A program made the position numbers and the translations under genes. Shown piece after piece: positions 45,468 through 55,138 of a stretch of DNA of 64,000 bases. The stretch's first letter is position 1. Every line of letters begins with the position of its first letter. The notes beneath the pieces are model-generated. The model saw only the letters and a list, made by a program, of their open reading frames with translations. It was not told the DNA's origin and searched no databases. The stretch is from Kribbella sp. VKM Ac-2568 (GTDB lineage Bacteria > Actinomycetota > Actinomycetes > Propionibacteriales > Kribbellaceae): assembly GCF_004345365.1 (NCBI RefSeq), contig NZ_SLVF01000003.1:496001-560000 (forward strand), in the 5' to 3' direction.

Positions 45468-47930
45468 TCAGTTCGGCTCTTCGGTGATGATCTGGGCGCC
45501 GAGGGTTTCGCGGAGGAGGTCGGTGTGGCTGCGGGAGTCCTCTTCGAGGATCACGTCGTCCTCCCCGATGGCCTCCGCTTCCTCCTCGGGGGTGAGGGGA
45601 GCTTCCTCGACCTGGACCTGAGCGGCGCGCCGAGTCTGCTCGGCCGCCTCAGCTGCGCGACGCTTGCTGGCGGCTTGTTCCCGGCGGTCCGCGGAGAGCT
45701 GTTCCGGGTTGGCTGCCGGCGCTTGCGGTCCCCCGGCCTGCTGATCCGACTGAAGCGCGGCCTGATCACTAGCCGCCGGAGCATCCTGTACCGCGACCGC
45801 CTGGTCGCCCGCGGCCGGCGACTGCACCGCGGTGGCAACCGCGCCACCATCGGCAACTCCCGCGGCGAGAGCATCCGCAGTACCGGCTTGCGAGTGGTTG
45901 CCAGCGGGACCTGCACTTGATCCGTTGCTCGTGGGCGCATCCGTGCCGCCGGTGGGAGCAGTGCCGCCGGGTCCACCGGCAGGCGGAGCGGCTGGGGACG
46001 CCGCATCCCAGGACGACGAAGGCGGAGAACTCGGCGGTGGCGGCGCCGCGGGAGGAGCCGCACCGGGATCACTCGACGGGTCGACGACAGCCTCGACCCG
46101 GCGGTTCAGGCCGATGGTGTCGATCATCGCCTGCCGGAGGATCTCGTCGCTGCCGGACCGCGCGAAGCTCTCGCGGGCACCGGCGTTCACCAGCCCCAGC
46201 GTGAGGGTCTGCTCGTCGATCGCGATGACCTGCGCGTTCTGGCTCAGCATGATCCAGGCGAACCGCCGCTTGGCCTTGACCGCCTCGAGGATCTCGGGCC
46301 ACAACCGCCGCACATCAGCCAACCCCACCGACCCCGAGGACGCCTGCGCAGCGCTGGGAGCCGACGGAGCGCTGGCGGCGGGTGCGCTCGGAGCTGGAGC
46401 GGTCGACCGCCCGGACGACTGTGCGGAGCTGGATGCGGGTTCGTCTCCCCACGCCCCGGAGCGCGATCCTGAGTTGTCGACCGGCGCCTGGGCAGCGGGA
46501 GGCGCAGCTTGCGAGGCCGCCGCGCCCTGGGACCGCCCCGCCGGCGCCTGCTGCTGGCCCGGGACCTGAGTCTGGCTCGGTGCCTGAGGCTGGCTCGGTG
46601 CCTGAGGCTGGCTCGGTGCCTGTGACTGGTCCGGCGCTTGTGACTGGTCGGGCGTTTGTGGGCGCGCCGCCCGTTGCTGAGGAGCCGAGGGTGGCTGCGC
46701 CTGGGGAGTTGCTTGCGGCTGAGGTGAAGGAGCCGCCGGCGCAGTACCGGCTGGGGCGCCGGTGATGGTCAGGCGGCGTTCCATCCGGTCCAGGCGGGCT
46801 TGGATGCCGTTGGTGGAGTCGTCGGCGCCTGGGAGAAGGACTTTGGCGCAGATCAGTTCCAGTTGGAGGCGTGGGGCGGTGGCTCCGCGCATCTCCAGGA
46901 GGCCGGCGGCGACGATGTCGGCGGCTCGGGTCAGTTCGGCGGGGCCGATACCGGCCGCCTGGGTCTGGAGGCGCTCGCCCTGGTCCTCGGCGGCCTCGAT
47001 CAGCCCGGAGGCGACTGCGTTGGGCACGGCCGACAGGATCACCAGGTCGCGCAGCCGGCGGAGCAGGTCCTCGGCGAAGCGCTTCGGGTCCTGCCCGGTC
47101 TCGATGACCTTCTCGATCGTCTCGAAGACGGCCTTGCTGTCGTGCGCGGCGAATCCGTCGACACAGGCGTCGAGCAGCGAGTCCGGCGTGAACCCGAGCA
47201 ACTGGACAGCCAGCTGATACGTGACGCCGTCCGCGTCGGCGCCACCGATCAACTGGTCCAGCACACTGAGCGAGTCACGCACCGAACCGGCACCGGCGCG
47301 CACCACCAGGGGCAGCGCGGCCGGCGCGATCGTGACGCCCTCAGCCTCGCACAGGGTCGCCATGTAGTCGGCGAGCAGCTTCGGCGGCAGCAGGCGGAAC
47401 GGGTAGTGGTGGGTCCGGGACCGGATCGTCCCGATCACTTTGTCCGGTTCGGTCGTCGCGAAGATGAACTTCAGGTGCGGCGGCGGCTCCTCGACCAGCT
47501 TCAGCAGGGCGTTGAAGCCCTGCGTGGTGACCATGTGAGCCTCGTCGATGATGTAGATCTTGTAGCGGCTCTCGACCGGCGCGAAGAAGGCCCGCTCACG
47601 AAGGTCGCGCGCGTCGTCGACACCACCGTGCGAGGCGGCGTCGATCTCGATCACGTCGATGGAGCCGGGGCCGCCGCGGGCCAGGTCGGTACAGGACTTG
47701 CAGACCCCGCACGGCTCGGCGATCGGGCCCTTCTCGCAGTTGATCGCGCGGGCCAGGATCCGGGCGCTGGTGGTCTTGCCGCAGCCGCGCGGGCCGGAGA
47801 ACAGGTAGGCGTGGTTCACCCGGTTGTTGCTCAGCGCGTTCCGCAGCGGAACGGTGACATGGTCCTGCCCGATCACCTCGGAGAAGTTCTCCGGGCGATA
47901 CCGGCGGTACAACGCTAGGGGTGCTTCCAC
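45468..47930 (-). CDS. dnaX: DNA polymerase III gamma/tau subunit
   Basis: The 820-residue clamp-loader ATPase has Walker A GPRGCGKT (46-53), a zinc module including CGVCKSC, Walker B KIYIIDEAH, and sensor ATTEPDKV. Domains I-III span about residues 1-370; the rest is a long low-complexity Pro/Gln/Ala/Ser region ending in an acidic LLRETLGAQIITEE tail. No slippery frameshift signal was examined. GTG 47930 fits other family starts; ATG 47960 has a ribosome site too close. The gene runs toward ybaB. Confidence 0.96.
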   Translation of the reverse strand: MEAPLALYRRYRPENFSEVIGQDHVTVPLRNALSNNRVNHAYLFSGPRGCGKTTSARILARAINCEKGPIAEPCGVCKSCTDLARGGPGSIDVIEIDAASHGGVDDARDLRERAFFAPVESRYKIYIIDEAHMVTTQGFNALLKLVEEPPPHLKFIFATTEPDKVIGTIRSRTHHYPFRLLPPKLLADYMATLCEAEGVTIAPAALPLVVRAGAGSVRDSLSVLDQLIGGADADGVTYQLAVQLLGFTPDSLLDACVDGFAAHDSKAVFETIEKVIETGQDPKRFAEDLLRRLRDLVILSAVPNAVASGLIEAAEDQGERLQTQAAGIGPAELTRAADIVAAGLLEMRGATAPRLQLELICAKVLLPGADDSTNGIQARLDRMERRLTITGAPAGTAPAAPSPQPQATPQAQPPSAPQQRAARPQTPDQSQAPDQSQAPSQPQAPSQPQAPSQTQVPGQQQAPAGRSQGAAASQAAPPAAQAPVDNSGSRSGAWGDEPASSSAQSSGRSTAPAPSAPAASAPSAPSAAQASSGSVGLADVRRLWPEILEAVKAKRRFAWIMLSQNAQVIAIDEQTLTLGLVNAGARESFARSGSDEILRQAMIDTIGLNRRVEAVVDPSSDPGAAPPAAPPPPSSPPSSSWDAASPAAPPAGGPGGTAPTGGTDAPTSNGSSAGPAGNHSQAGTADALAAGVADGGAVATAVQSPAAGDQAVAVQDAPAASDQAALQSDQQAGGPQAPAANPEQLSADRREQAASKRRAAEAAEQTRRAAQVQVEEAPLTPEEEAEAIGEDDVILEEDSRSHTDLLRETLGAQIITEEPN
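46572..46661. repeat. 18-base tandem repeats in dnaX linker
   Basis: Five consecutive 18-base units, beginning CTGGCTCGGTGCCTGAGG at 46572, 46590 and 46608 and diverged at 46626 and 46644, encode a Gln/Ala/Pro/Ser hexapeptide each on the minus strand. Unit number may vary among strains. Confidence 0.9.
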
Positions 47931-48088
47931 GACGGCAACCCTAGCGCCGACGCCCGACATTTCCTCCCCACGCCCTGATCCCCGTACGGCGCCCCTGAAC
48001 TTCGGGCCGCTTCCGGACATCGAGCCGGATAGGTATTCACAACTGGGGGTGGACCACGCAAAGGCGAGCATCCGGACGGTACGAGACC

Positions 48089-48290
48089 CTGATGGCCAGC
48101 CGCTGCGGCCAGCACGGCACTCTCCTCCTGGGCATCGACAAGGACACCGGCGCGGGCTACCTCTACGCCGTCGGCCACGCCACGGCACGGCCACAGTGAT
48201 CCAGAGTCTCGGCAAGACCCCCGGCACCTTCGCCGACCCGGTCAACTTCCGCTGGACCAACCACAACGACCCGCCCTGTACGGCGAGTGA
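48089..48290 (+). pseudogene. Decayed gene fragment
   Basis: A reading from about 48089 (ETLMASRCGQHGTLLLGIDKD, ending AVGHATA) and, in another frame, VIQSLGKTPGTFADPVNFRW appear to be one protein broken by a frameshift near 48185. The family could not be named; it looks like the tail of a beta-propeller-like or secreted protein. The stretch 47961-48293 between dnaX and the fructosamine-kinase-like gene holds nothing else. Confidence 0.3.
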
Positions 48291-48293
48291 TGA

Positions 48294-49150
48294 TCAGCTG
48301 AACCGCTTGACGACGTCACGGACCCGTACTGCGTAGTCCCCCGCCGGGCCGAAGTGGGCCAGGACACTGAGGAGTTCGCGGAGGTTCAGTAGCTGGAGGC
48401 GGTCGCGCCAGCCGGGCTCCGGGGGTCGGAGCTCGTGGTAGGCGGCGAAGAAGGGTTCGGGGATTCCGCCGGTGCAGTAGGCCATGCTCAGATCGACCTC
48501 GGCCCAGGTCCAGCTCACGGCCGGGTCGATGAAGACCGGCTCACCCGTGGTGGTGCTGATGATGTTCGACTTCCACAGATCCCCATGGGTGAGCACGGCC
48601 GGCGCCGCTGGGACCAACTCGCTCAACCGGCCGCAGAGGCGTTCGAGCCCCACGAGGTCCTCGAGCTCCAAAGCCTGCTGGACTCTCGGCTCGCGCAGGT
48701 AGCGCAGGATGCGGTGGGTCGCGAAGAAGTGGTGCCCGTCCTCGTCCCAAGGGTTCTCCTGAGGAAGCAGGCCCAGCCAGCCGTCGTGGTCCCAGCCGTG
48801 CTGCGGGGAGGTCTTGCCGTGCAGCTCTGCCACGGCCCGCCCGGCCGCTTCCCAGAACTCAGTTGTGTCGGGCTGCCGGAGGTCAGTGCCTCCAGCGTCA
48901 ACGATTCGGCGCCGACCGCGACGACGGCCGGAGTACGCAGGCCGCCCAGATCCCGCAGTACTCGCAGACCTGCGGCTTCGATGGCGAACAGGTCGTCCGG
49001 CGCGCCGCGTGAAGACTTCACAACCACGGTCTGGCCGTCAGACAGCGTCACCTGCCAAGCGGTGTTCGCGAACCCGCCTGTCAACTCCTCCACCGAGCGA
49101 ACCTCCACGCCGGCCGGCGCGAGGTCGTCACTCCATCGCTCGTCCGTCAT
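48294..49150 (-). pseudogene. Fructosamine-kinase-like gene with frameshift
   Basis: The N-terminal half (from ATG 49150: [13 protein letters not shown], then LTGGFANTAWQVTLSDGQTVVVKSS) and the C-terminal half (GKTSPQHGWDHDGWLG, LTHGDLWKSNII, FIDPAVSWTW) both match fructosamine/ketosamine 3-kinases, with the catalytic HGDLW and the DP motif. They are in different frames; adding one base in a C run near 48870-48875 restores a single product. It is coupled to rmlA by ATGA overlap. True pseudogene or sequencing error cannot be told here. Confidence 0.75.
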
Positions 49151-50028
49151 GGGGCTGAGCGGCGGCCTTCCTCCAGGACTGAGAGGAGGTAGTCGCCGTA
49201 GCCGGACTTGGTGTGGTTGTCGGCGCAGCGCTGCAGGCCGGCGTCGTCGATGAAGCCCCGGCGCCAGGCGATCTCCTCGGGACAGCTGATCTTCTGGCCC
49301 TGTCGCGTCTCCACCGCGCGGACGAACTCACCGGCCGCCATCAACGCGTCGAACGTCCCGGTGTCGAGCCACGCGGTACCGCGCGGCAGTACTTCGACCT
49401 GCAGCCGCTTCTGCTCCAGGTAGCTCGCGTTGATCGCCGTGATCTCCAGCTCGCCCCGATCCGACGGCTTGATCTCCTTGGCGATCTCGACGACATCGCT
49501 GGAGTAGAAGTACAGCCCCGGTATGGCGTACCTGCTCTTCGGCCGTTCGGGTTTCTCCTCGATGCTCAGCGCCCGGCCGTCGTCGTCGAACTCGACCACG
49601 CCGTACGCCGACGGGTCCGCCACCCGGTACGCGAAGACCACCCCGCCGTCCACCTCGTTGAACCGCTGCAGGTGCAACCCGAGGCCGGGCCCGTAGAAGA
49701 TGTTGTCGCCGAGCGCGAGCGCGACCGGCTCGGACCCGATGAACGACTCCCCGATCAGGAATGCCTGGGCGAGCCCCTCGGGCGCGGGCTGTTCGGCGTA
49801 CGAGAGTTCCATCCCGAACTGCGATCCGTCGCCGAGCAGGCGCTGGAACTGCGCGGTGTCCTCCGGCCGGGTGATCACCAGCACCTCGCGGATGTTCGCC
49901 AGGATCAGCGTCGACAACGGGTAGTAGATCATCGGCTTGTCGTACACCGGCAGCAACTGCTTACTGAGCCCCATCGTCAACGGGTGCAGCCGCGTCCCGT
50001 CACCGCCGGCCAGGATGATCCCTCGCAT
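49147..50028 (-). CDS. rmlA: Glucose-1-phosphate thymidylyltransferase
   Basis: The 293-residue enzyme makes dTDP-glucose from dTTP and glucose 1-phosphate, the first step to dTDP-rhamnose and other deoxysugars. The signature [16 protein letters not shown] and [17 protein letters not shown] are present, with ALGDNIFYG and the [19 protein letters not shown] segment. Start ATG 50028 matches the usual family start. The rest of the rml pathway is not in this window. It is divergent from the nucleotidyltransferase and coupled to the fructosamine-kinase-like gene. Confidence 0.95.
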   Translation of the reverse strand: MRGIILAGGDGTRLHPLTMGLSKQLLPVYDKPMIYYPLSTLILANIREVLVITRPEDTAQFQRLLGDGSQFGMELSYAEQPAPEGLAQAFLIGESFIGSEPVALALGDNIFYGPGLGLHLQRFNEVDGGVVFAYRVADPSAYGVVEFDDDGRALSIEEKPERPKSRYAIPGLYFYSSDVVEIAKEIKPSDRGELEITAINASYLEQKRLQVEVLPRGTAWLDTGTFDALMAAGEFVRAVETRQGQKISCPEEIAWRRGFIDDAGLQRCADNHTKSGYGDYLLSVLEEGRRSAP

Positions 50029-50065
50029 TCCGGCCACAATACCGCCGGGTCCTACGCTGTCGCGG

Positions 50066-50887
50066 GTGACCATCAACCCGACAGGAGACGCCAGGCAGCA
50101 ACTCGTCATCGAACGGGCCCGCACCGTATTACCTGAGGACGACCGCATCCTCGCCGTCTACCTGGCCGGCAGCTACGGCACCGGCGAGGCTGACGAGTTC
50201 AGCGACGTCGACGTGCACTGCGTCATCACCGACGACAGCGTTCCCTGGTTCGAGGAGCACTGGACCGAGGCGATGACCGCGATCGCCGGGCCGACCGTCC
50301 TCACCGACCGGATCCCCGGGCTGCTGGGTGGTCTCGGCATCACGCCGGACTGGCTGCACGTCGACCTCGTCCTGCACCCGAGCGCGGGTTTCGACCGGTT
50401 CCAGTACGACGGGATCCGGGTGCTCTTCGACCGCGACGGATCCCACCTCCCCGACGGCGACCAGCCGCGCGCAGGAGGTCGCCCGGGTACGCCGTACTGG
50501 CCGGAGCGGGAAGTCAGGTTGTTCTTCTACTTCCTGGGCAACCTGGTCACCGTGCTCGGCCGGGACGAGCAGATCGTCGGGCACCAGGGAATCGGCGCCG
50601 TCCGCGACCAGCTCATCGCGCTGATGCTGGCCGAGCGCGGCGTACGCCGTACCGGTGGAGCCAAGCGCCTGAACGCCTATCTGTCCGACGAACAGCGCAC
50701 CTGCCTGGAGGGGATCCCGTCAGCAGGCTGCGACCCGGCGGACATCGTCGCGGCGAACCGATACCTCTGCCGCGAGTTCATCCGACGAGGCAAAGCTCTC
50801 GCCGAGGTCACCGGCGAGCCGTGGCCGCAAGCCTTCGTCGACGCGACCCTCGCCCACCTCCACCGCCACTTCGGCGTGCCCTTCTAG
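50066..50887 (+). CDS. Nucleotidyltransferase-fold protein
   Basis: The 273-residue protein has the GS-x(10)-D-x-D motif as [16 protein letters not shown] (residues about 33-48), the core of the DNA polymerase beta-like nucleotidyltransferase fold, as in aminoglycoside adenylyltransferases. The substrate is unknown; resistance is possible but not shown. GTG 50066 follows TACGCT (50053-50058), so the message may be leaderless. The end overlaps the convergent ligase gene by four bases. Confidence 0.82.
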   Translation: MTINPTGDARQQLVIERARTVLPEDDRILAVYLAGSYGTGEADEFSDVDVHCVITDDSVPWFEEHWTEAMTAIAGPTVLTDRIPGLLGGLGITPDWLHVDLVLHPSAGFDRFQYDGIRVLFDRDGSHLPDGDQPRAGGRPGTPYWPEREVRLFFYFLGNLVTVLGRDEQIVGHQGIGAVRDQLIALMLAERGVRRTGGAKRLNAYLSDEQRTCLEGIPSAGCDPADIVAANRYLCREFIRRGKALAEVTGEPWPQAFVDATLAHLHRHFGVPF

Positions 50888-52512
50888 TTCTCCAGGTGGT
50901 AGTCCGCGAAGCGCGAGCGCAGGTCCTTCTTGGAGAACTTGCCGACGCTCGTCTTCGGGACCTCGTCGATGAACTCGACCGCGTCCGGCAGCCACCACTT
51001 CGCCACCAGCGGCTCGAGGTAGGCCAGGATCTCCGCCGACGTCGCGGTCTCGCCCTCCTGCAGCACTACGCATGCCAATGGCCGCTCGTCCCACTTCGGA
51101 TGCGGTACGCCGATGACGGCCGCCTCCTTGATCGCCGGGTGCGCCATCAGCAGGTTCTCCAGCTCCACCGAGCTGATCCACTCGCCACCGGACTTCACCA
51201 GGTCCTTCGTCCGGTCGACCAGCCGCACCGAGCCGAACGTATCGATCGCCGCGACGTCGCCCGTCTTCATCCAGCCGTCCTCGGTGTTCAGCTCGACACC
51301 TTCGTCGGGGCGGTAGTACTCGGCCGCGATCCAGGGACCCCGCACCTGAAGCTCACCCGTCGCCTCGTCATCCCACGGCAGCGGCGTGATCGACCCAGGC
51401 TCGACGATCCGTACTTCAACTCCCGGCAGCGGCTGTCCTTGCCGGGCACGGAGCCGGGCCTTCTTGTCCTCCGGCAGGTCGTCGTAGCGAGCCGGAACGT
51501 GCGCCGCGGTGGCGACCGGGCTGGTCTCGGTCATCCCCCACGCCTGCAGGATCGGCTTCCCGAGCTTCTCCCTGAACGCTTCCGACAGCGCCTGCGGCAC
51601 TGCGGAGCCGCCGCACGGGACTCGCCGCAGCTTCGGCAGCTCCACCCCGTCGAGCAGCGGCAGCAGCCCCTGCCAGATGGTCGGAACGCCCGCTGCCAGG
51701 GTCACCTCCTGCTCCAGCAGCAGCTTGAGGATCCCCTGCGGCGTCATGTCCGGCCCGGGGAACACCAGGTTGGCGCCGGCCATCGGAGCCGCGTGGGCGA
51801 GGCCCCAGGCGTTCGCGTGGAACATCGGCACCACCGGCATCACCGTGTCGGTCTCGGTCAGCCCGATCCCGGCGTTGGTGAGGACGCCGATCGAGTGCAG
51901 CCAGGTCGACCGGTGCGAGTACACGACGCCCTTGGGGTTGCCCGTCGTACCGCTCGTGTAGCACATCGCCGCGGCCTGGTTCTCGTCGTCGACGTGGAAC
52001 TCGACCGGCTCGGCCGCCGCCAGCAGCTCCTCGTAGTCGTGGAACCGCGGGTCGTCCGGCACCTCCACGCCCGGCGCTCCGGCCGGCAGGTCGTCCATCA
52101 CCACGACGTGCCGGACCAACGGCAACCGGTCGAGCAGCGGGAGGAACAGCCCGAGCAGCGTCCGGTCGACGAAGACGACCTCGTCCTCGGCGTGGTTCGC
52201 GATGTAGACGACCTGGTCGGGGAACAGCCTGATGTTCAGGGTGTGCAAGACCCGCCCGGTGCACGGTGCCGCGAAGTACAGCTCGAGGTGCCGTCCCGAG
52301 TTCCAGGCGAACGTCCCGACCCGCCCGTCCGCACTGATGCCGAGCGTGTCGAGCACACCACCCAGCCGCCTCGTCCGCGCCGCCCATTCGGCGTACGTCG
52401 TCGTGGTGGGCGCGGGTCCGCCGGTATGCACGGTCTTGTCCGGGAAATGCTGCTCAGCCCGCCGGAAGATCGTGTCCAGCGACAACGGGAAGTCCTGCAT
52501 CAGACCTTTCAT
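50884..52512 (-). CDS. Fatty-acyl-CoA synthetase (AMP-binding)
   Basis: The 542-residue ANL-family ligase has the AMP-binding motif CYTSGTTGNPKGVVYSH, the GMTETSP motif, GELQVRGPWIAAEYY and the C-terminal SVGKFSKKDLR with the catalytic lysine. It should activate medium- or long-chain fatty acids to their CoA esters, feeding beta-oxidation together with the acyl-CoA dehydrogenase at 55523. ATG 52512 is chosen; ATG 52500 (with AAAGG upstream) is also possible. Confidence 0.92.
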   Translation of the reverse strand: MKGLMQDFPLSLDTIFRRAEQHFPDKTVHTGGPAPTTTTYAEWAARTRRLGGVLDTLGISADGRVGTFAWNSGRHLELYFAAPCTGRVLHTLNIRLFPDQVVYIANHAEDEVVFVDRTLLGLFLPLLDRLPLVRHVVVMDDLPAGAPGVEVPDDPRFHDYEELLAAAEPVEFHVDDENQAAAMCYTSGTTGNPKGVVYSHRSTWLHSIGVLTNAGIGLTETDTVMPVVPMFHANAWGLAHAAPMAGANLVFPGPDMTPQGILKLLLEQEVTLAAGVPTIWQGLLPLLDGVELPKLRRVPCGGSAVPQALSEAFREKLGKPILQAWGMTETSPVATAAHVPARYDDLPEDKKARLRARQGQPLPGVEVRIVEPGSITPLPWDDEATGELQVRGPWIAAEYYRPDEGVELNTEDGWMKTGDVAAIDTFGSVRLVDRTKDLVKSGGEWISSVELENLLMAHPAIKEAAVIGVPHPKWDERPLACVVLQEGETATSAEILAYLEPLVAKWWLPDAVEFIDEVPKTSVGKFSKKDLRSRFADYHLEN

Positions 52513-52605
52513 GACCACACTCTGCCAGTCCTGGTGTCAGCTTGGCCATGACCGCTCCGGGACCCGACAACGCACTGTCGAGGAATTCCTCGATCGGCCC
52601 TGAAG

Positions 52606-53706
52606 TCAGTTCGACCAGGGTTCGGCGGCGGTGGTGACGGGTTCGCCCGTGCGGGCGGACTCCTCGATGGCTAGGGCTAGGAGGTGGTCTTGGGAGGCCT
52701 CGGCCAGCGGGTACGGCGGGGGGCCGTCACCGCGGGCGAAGGTTGTCATGCGGTCGAGCAGGGTCGCGATCGAAATGTCCTCGTCGGCCAGTCGCACGTC
52801 CGGGAAGGGGTTGCGGTAGAGCACCTGACCGTCGAGCGACAAGTGGTCCAGGGCGAAGCCTTCGAGGTTGAAGTCGATGCCGGTCTGGCGGCGGACCAGC
52901 CGTGACTCCACCGCCGTGGTGACGTCGGCGAGGCGGATGAGGTGGTCGTCGACCAGTTCACCCCGGCTGCCGCGGATCACGATGCGGTTCTGGCGGAGCG
53001 GGTTGTGCCACTGGTTGTCGGTGAAGTCGTAGAGCGCGGTCCGGCCGCCGCCGAAGTCGATGGTCGCCAGCGTGGTGGTGGCGTCCTTCGGGTCGTCGTT
53101 GCCCGACCAGCCGTCACGAACCATCGGATCGGCCAGCGGCGCGCCGAACTTGCGGGCGTGGACCGTGGCCGGCCCGCGCCCCGCGTCGAGCAGCCGGCGG
53201 ACCACCGCCAGCGCGTGGTAGAGGTGCGTGGACGACATCTGGACCGAGGTGGCCTGACCGAGGGCTCCCGAGTCGATCAGAGCCGCCTGCGCCGCATGTG
53301 ACGGCAGGAACGGATTCTGCTCGGCCACCTGGACGAGCCCGGTCGCGCCGACGTCCGACCAGAGTCGGCGCAAACCCTCGAGATCCGGCGCGGGCGGGGT
53401 CTCGCTCAGCACCGGGATGCCGAGGGCAACGAGTTCCGTGGTCACCCGCGGAGCAACCTCCCACGGTACGGAGACGATCACGAAGTCCGGCTTGTCCACC
53501 GCCAACTCGCCGACGGAGCGGTAGGTGGGGACGCGCCACTCCCGTTCCACCTCCTGGCCGCGTTCCGCAGTACGGGTGACGACACCGCTGACCTCGAACC
53601 TGTCCGGCATCGCCTCCGCCAGCCGGTGGAAGAAGCCGGTGCGCCAGCCGCTCCCGACGATCCCGTACCGCCCCGGCCTGGCGTTGTCCGCTGGAAGTGT
53701 CGCCAT
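52606..53706 (-). CDS. Gfo/Idh/MocA-type oxidoreductase lacking the EKP lysine
   Basis: The 366-residue protein has a Rossmann start (GRYGIVGSGWRTGFFHRLAEA) and the family's second domain, but where EKP is expected the sequence is ETPPAP (Glu102-Thr103-Pro104). The missing lysine suggests loss of dehydrogenase activity or a different mechanism. It is divergent from the MarR-controlled hydrolase operon, with the operator between them. Confidence 0.83.
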   Translation of the reverse strand: MATLPADNARPGRYGIVGSGWRTGFFHRLAEAMPDRFEVSGVVTRTAERGQEVEREWRVPTYRSVGELAVDKPDFVIVSVPWEVAPRVTTELVALGIPVLSETPPAPDLEGLRRLWSDVGATGLVQVAEQNPFLPSHAAQAALIDSGALGQATSVQMSSTHLYHALAVVRRLLDAGRGPATVHARKFGAPLADPMVRDGWSGNDDPKDATTTLATIDFGGGRTALYDFTDNQWHNPLRQNRIVIRGSRGELVDDHLIRLADVTTAVESRLVRRQTGIDFNLEGFALDHLSLDGQVLYRNPFPDVRLADEDISIATLLDRMTTFARGDGPPPYPLAEASQDHLLALAIEESARTGEPVTTAAEPWSN

Positions 53707-53772
53707 GTCACCCCTTCATCGGTTGGGCCCGCCGGAAGCATTCTCCCCCAGTCGCCTCCGCTCAACAATTAG

Positions 53773-53800
53773 TTGACACGACATACATGTCGTGTAATCT
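53773..53800 (+). promoter_or_regulatory. Promoter with perfect MarR-type operator
   Basis: TTGACA (53773-53778) and TAATCT (53795-53800), 16 bases apart, form a strong promoter. ACACGACAT (53776-53784) and ATGTCGTGT (53787-53795) are perfect inverted repeats with a 2-base spacer lying between the hexamers. Predicted +1 is close to the ATG at 53808. Regulator is likely the MarR protein encoded in this operon. Confidence 0.8.
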
Positions 53801-53807
53801 ATTGCTC

Positions 53808-54671
53808 ATGGACATCAGCAGAGTGAGTGCGCTCAGCACCGGCACCGTCCGCATCCGGCCCGAACATGTCGGCCCCACGGACAAGCATCTGTACGTCTGG
53901 CTCGCCACCTCGCGCAGTTGGACCCCACCGCGGCCGATCAACGTCTACGTCGTCGAGCACCGAGAGGGTCTGGTGCTGTTCGACACCGGCCAGGACCGCG
54001 CCTCGGTGACCGAGCCCGACTACTTCCCGGGCGGGCTGAACGGCCTGATCTACGACCGGCTCGCCACCTTCGAGATCGGTCCCGAGCAGACGTTGACCCG
54101 CCTGCTCGCCGCCAACGGGTACGACATCCGCGACGTGCACACGGCCGTCCTGTCGCACCTGCACCAGGACCACATCGGCGGGCTGCCCGAGCTCAGCCAC
54201 GCCCGCATCGTGATCGCGGACGACGAGTGGAAGTCGATGCGCCGCCCGCTCGCGGCCGCGCGCGGCTACCTGCGGCAACACATCGATCGGCCCGATCTGC
54301 ACTGGGAACGGATTCACCTCGAGCCGCTGGAAACCGGTCCGTTCACTACCGGCCACGACCTCTTCGGCGACGGCGGCCTGGTGCTGCTGCCGACTCCCGG
54401 ACACACGCCGGGCTCGCTGTCGATGCTCGTACGCCGCCCCGGCGAGCCGCCGCTGCTCATGGTCGGGGATCTCACGTACGACGCGGAGCTCCTCGCGGCC
54501 GGGGAGGTCCCTGGAGTCGGGAAGAAATCGGAACTCCGGCAGTCCGTTGCCAAGGTCAACGAGTTGCGCGAGCAGCACCGCGGCCTGGTGGTCCTGGCCG
54601 CCCACGATCCCGCCGCGGCCGGGCGCCTCGTCGTACCGGCTGGTGGTTCGGCGCCGGGGGTGGGCTGGTGA
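53808..54671 (+). CDS. Metallo-beta-lactamase-fold hydrolase, lactonase-like
   Basis: The 287-residue protein has the HxHxDH metal motif (SHLHQDHIGG), further ligand positions DDEW and TPGHTPGSLSM, and AAHDPA near the end. The general plan is that of N-acyl-homoserine lactonases such as AiiA/AttM, but other lactones or esters are possible. The message seems leaderless, with ATG at the predicted +1. It overlaps the MarR gene by four bases. Confidence 0.85.
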   Translation: MDISRVSALSTGTVRIRPEHVGPTDKHLYVWLATSRSWTPPRPINVYVVEHREGLVLFDTGQDRASVTEPDYFPGGLNGLIYDRLATFEIGPEQTLTRLLAANGYDIRDVHTAVLSHLHQDHIGGLPELSHARIVIADDEWKSMRRPLAAARGYLRQHIDRPDLHWERIHLEPLETGPFTTGHDLFGDGGLVLLPTPGHTPGSLSMLVRRPGEPPLLMVGDLTYDAELLAAGEVPGVGKKSELRQSVAKVNELREQHRGLVVLAAHDPAAAGRLVVPAGGSAPGVGW

Positions 54672-55132
54672 AGGTCGCGGAGGAACTGCGCTACTTGATC
54701 CTGGCGATCCAGCGCGAGGGCAACCGGCTGCTGGCGGCGGAGCTCCGGCCGCTGGGCGTGACGCCATCGCAGGCTGAGGTTCTGCGCGTACTGCGAGACC
54801 ACGGGCCGCTCACCTTGAACGCCCTGGGCGGACTGCTCGTCTGCGAGACGGGGAACAGCCCGAGCCGGCTGGTCGATCGGCTCGTCGCGCAGGGACTGGT
54901 CCAGCGCGACACGGATCCGGACGACCGCCGCTACCTCGCGCTGAGCCTGACCACGGAAGGGAAGGCCCTCAGCAAGCGCATCGTCGCGGCTGAGGAAGTG
55001 CTGCACGACAGCATCGAACAACTCGTCGCCGGACAACCGGTGGACGAAACCATCATCACGCTGCGCGCGCTGGCCGGGGCCTTCCCCGCCGGAGAAGCCC
55101 TAGCCCGCCGGCGCGCCGCCGAGGAGGCCTGA
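54668..55132 (+). CDS. MarR-family regulator
   Basis: The 154-residue protein has the MarR winged helix: LGVTPSQAEVLRVLRDHGPLT, then a DNA-recognition helix and the wing LVQRDTDPDDRRYLALSLT, which contains the DxRxxxLxLT pattern. It probably represses its own operon through the dyad at 53776-53795, with the effector being linked to the hydrolase substrate. GTG 54668 overlaps the hydrolase stop (GTGA). Confidence 0.93.
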   Translation: MKVAEELRYLILAIQREGNRLLAAELRPLGVTPSQAEVLRVLRDHGPLTLNALGGLLVCETGNSPSRLVDRLVAQGLVQRDTDPDDRRYLALSLTTEGKALSKRIVAAEEVLHDSIEQLVAGQPVDETIITLRALAGAFPAGEALARRRAAEEA

Positions 55133-55138
55133 AACCCC

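Noticed and set aside
47930..48266. Longer dnaX start
   Set aside because: Frames continue upstream to 48266, but the family starts at the PLALYRRYRP region, so the extension is not supported. ATG 47960 has a ribosome site only two bases away.
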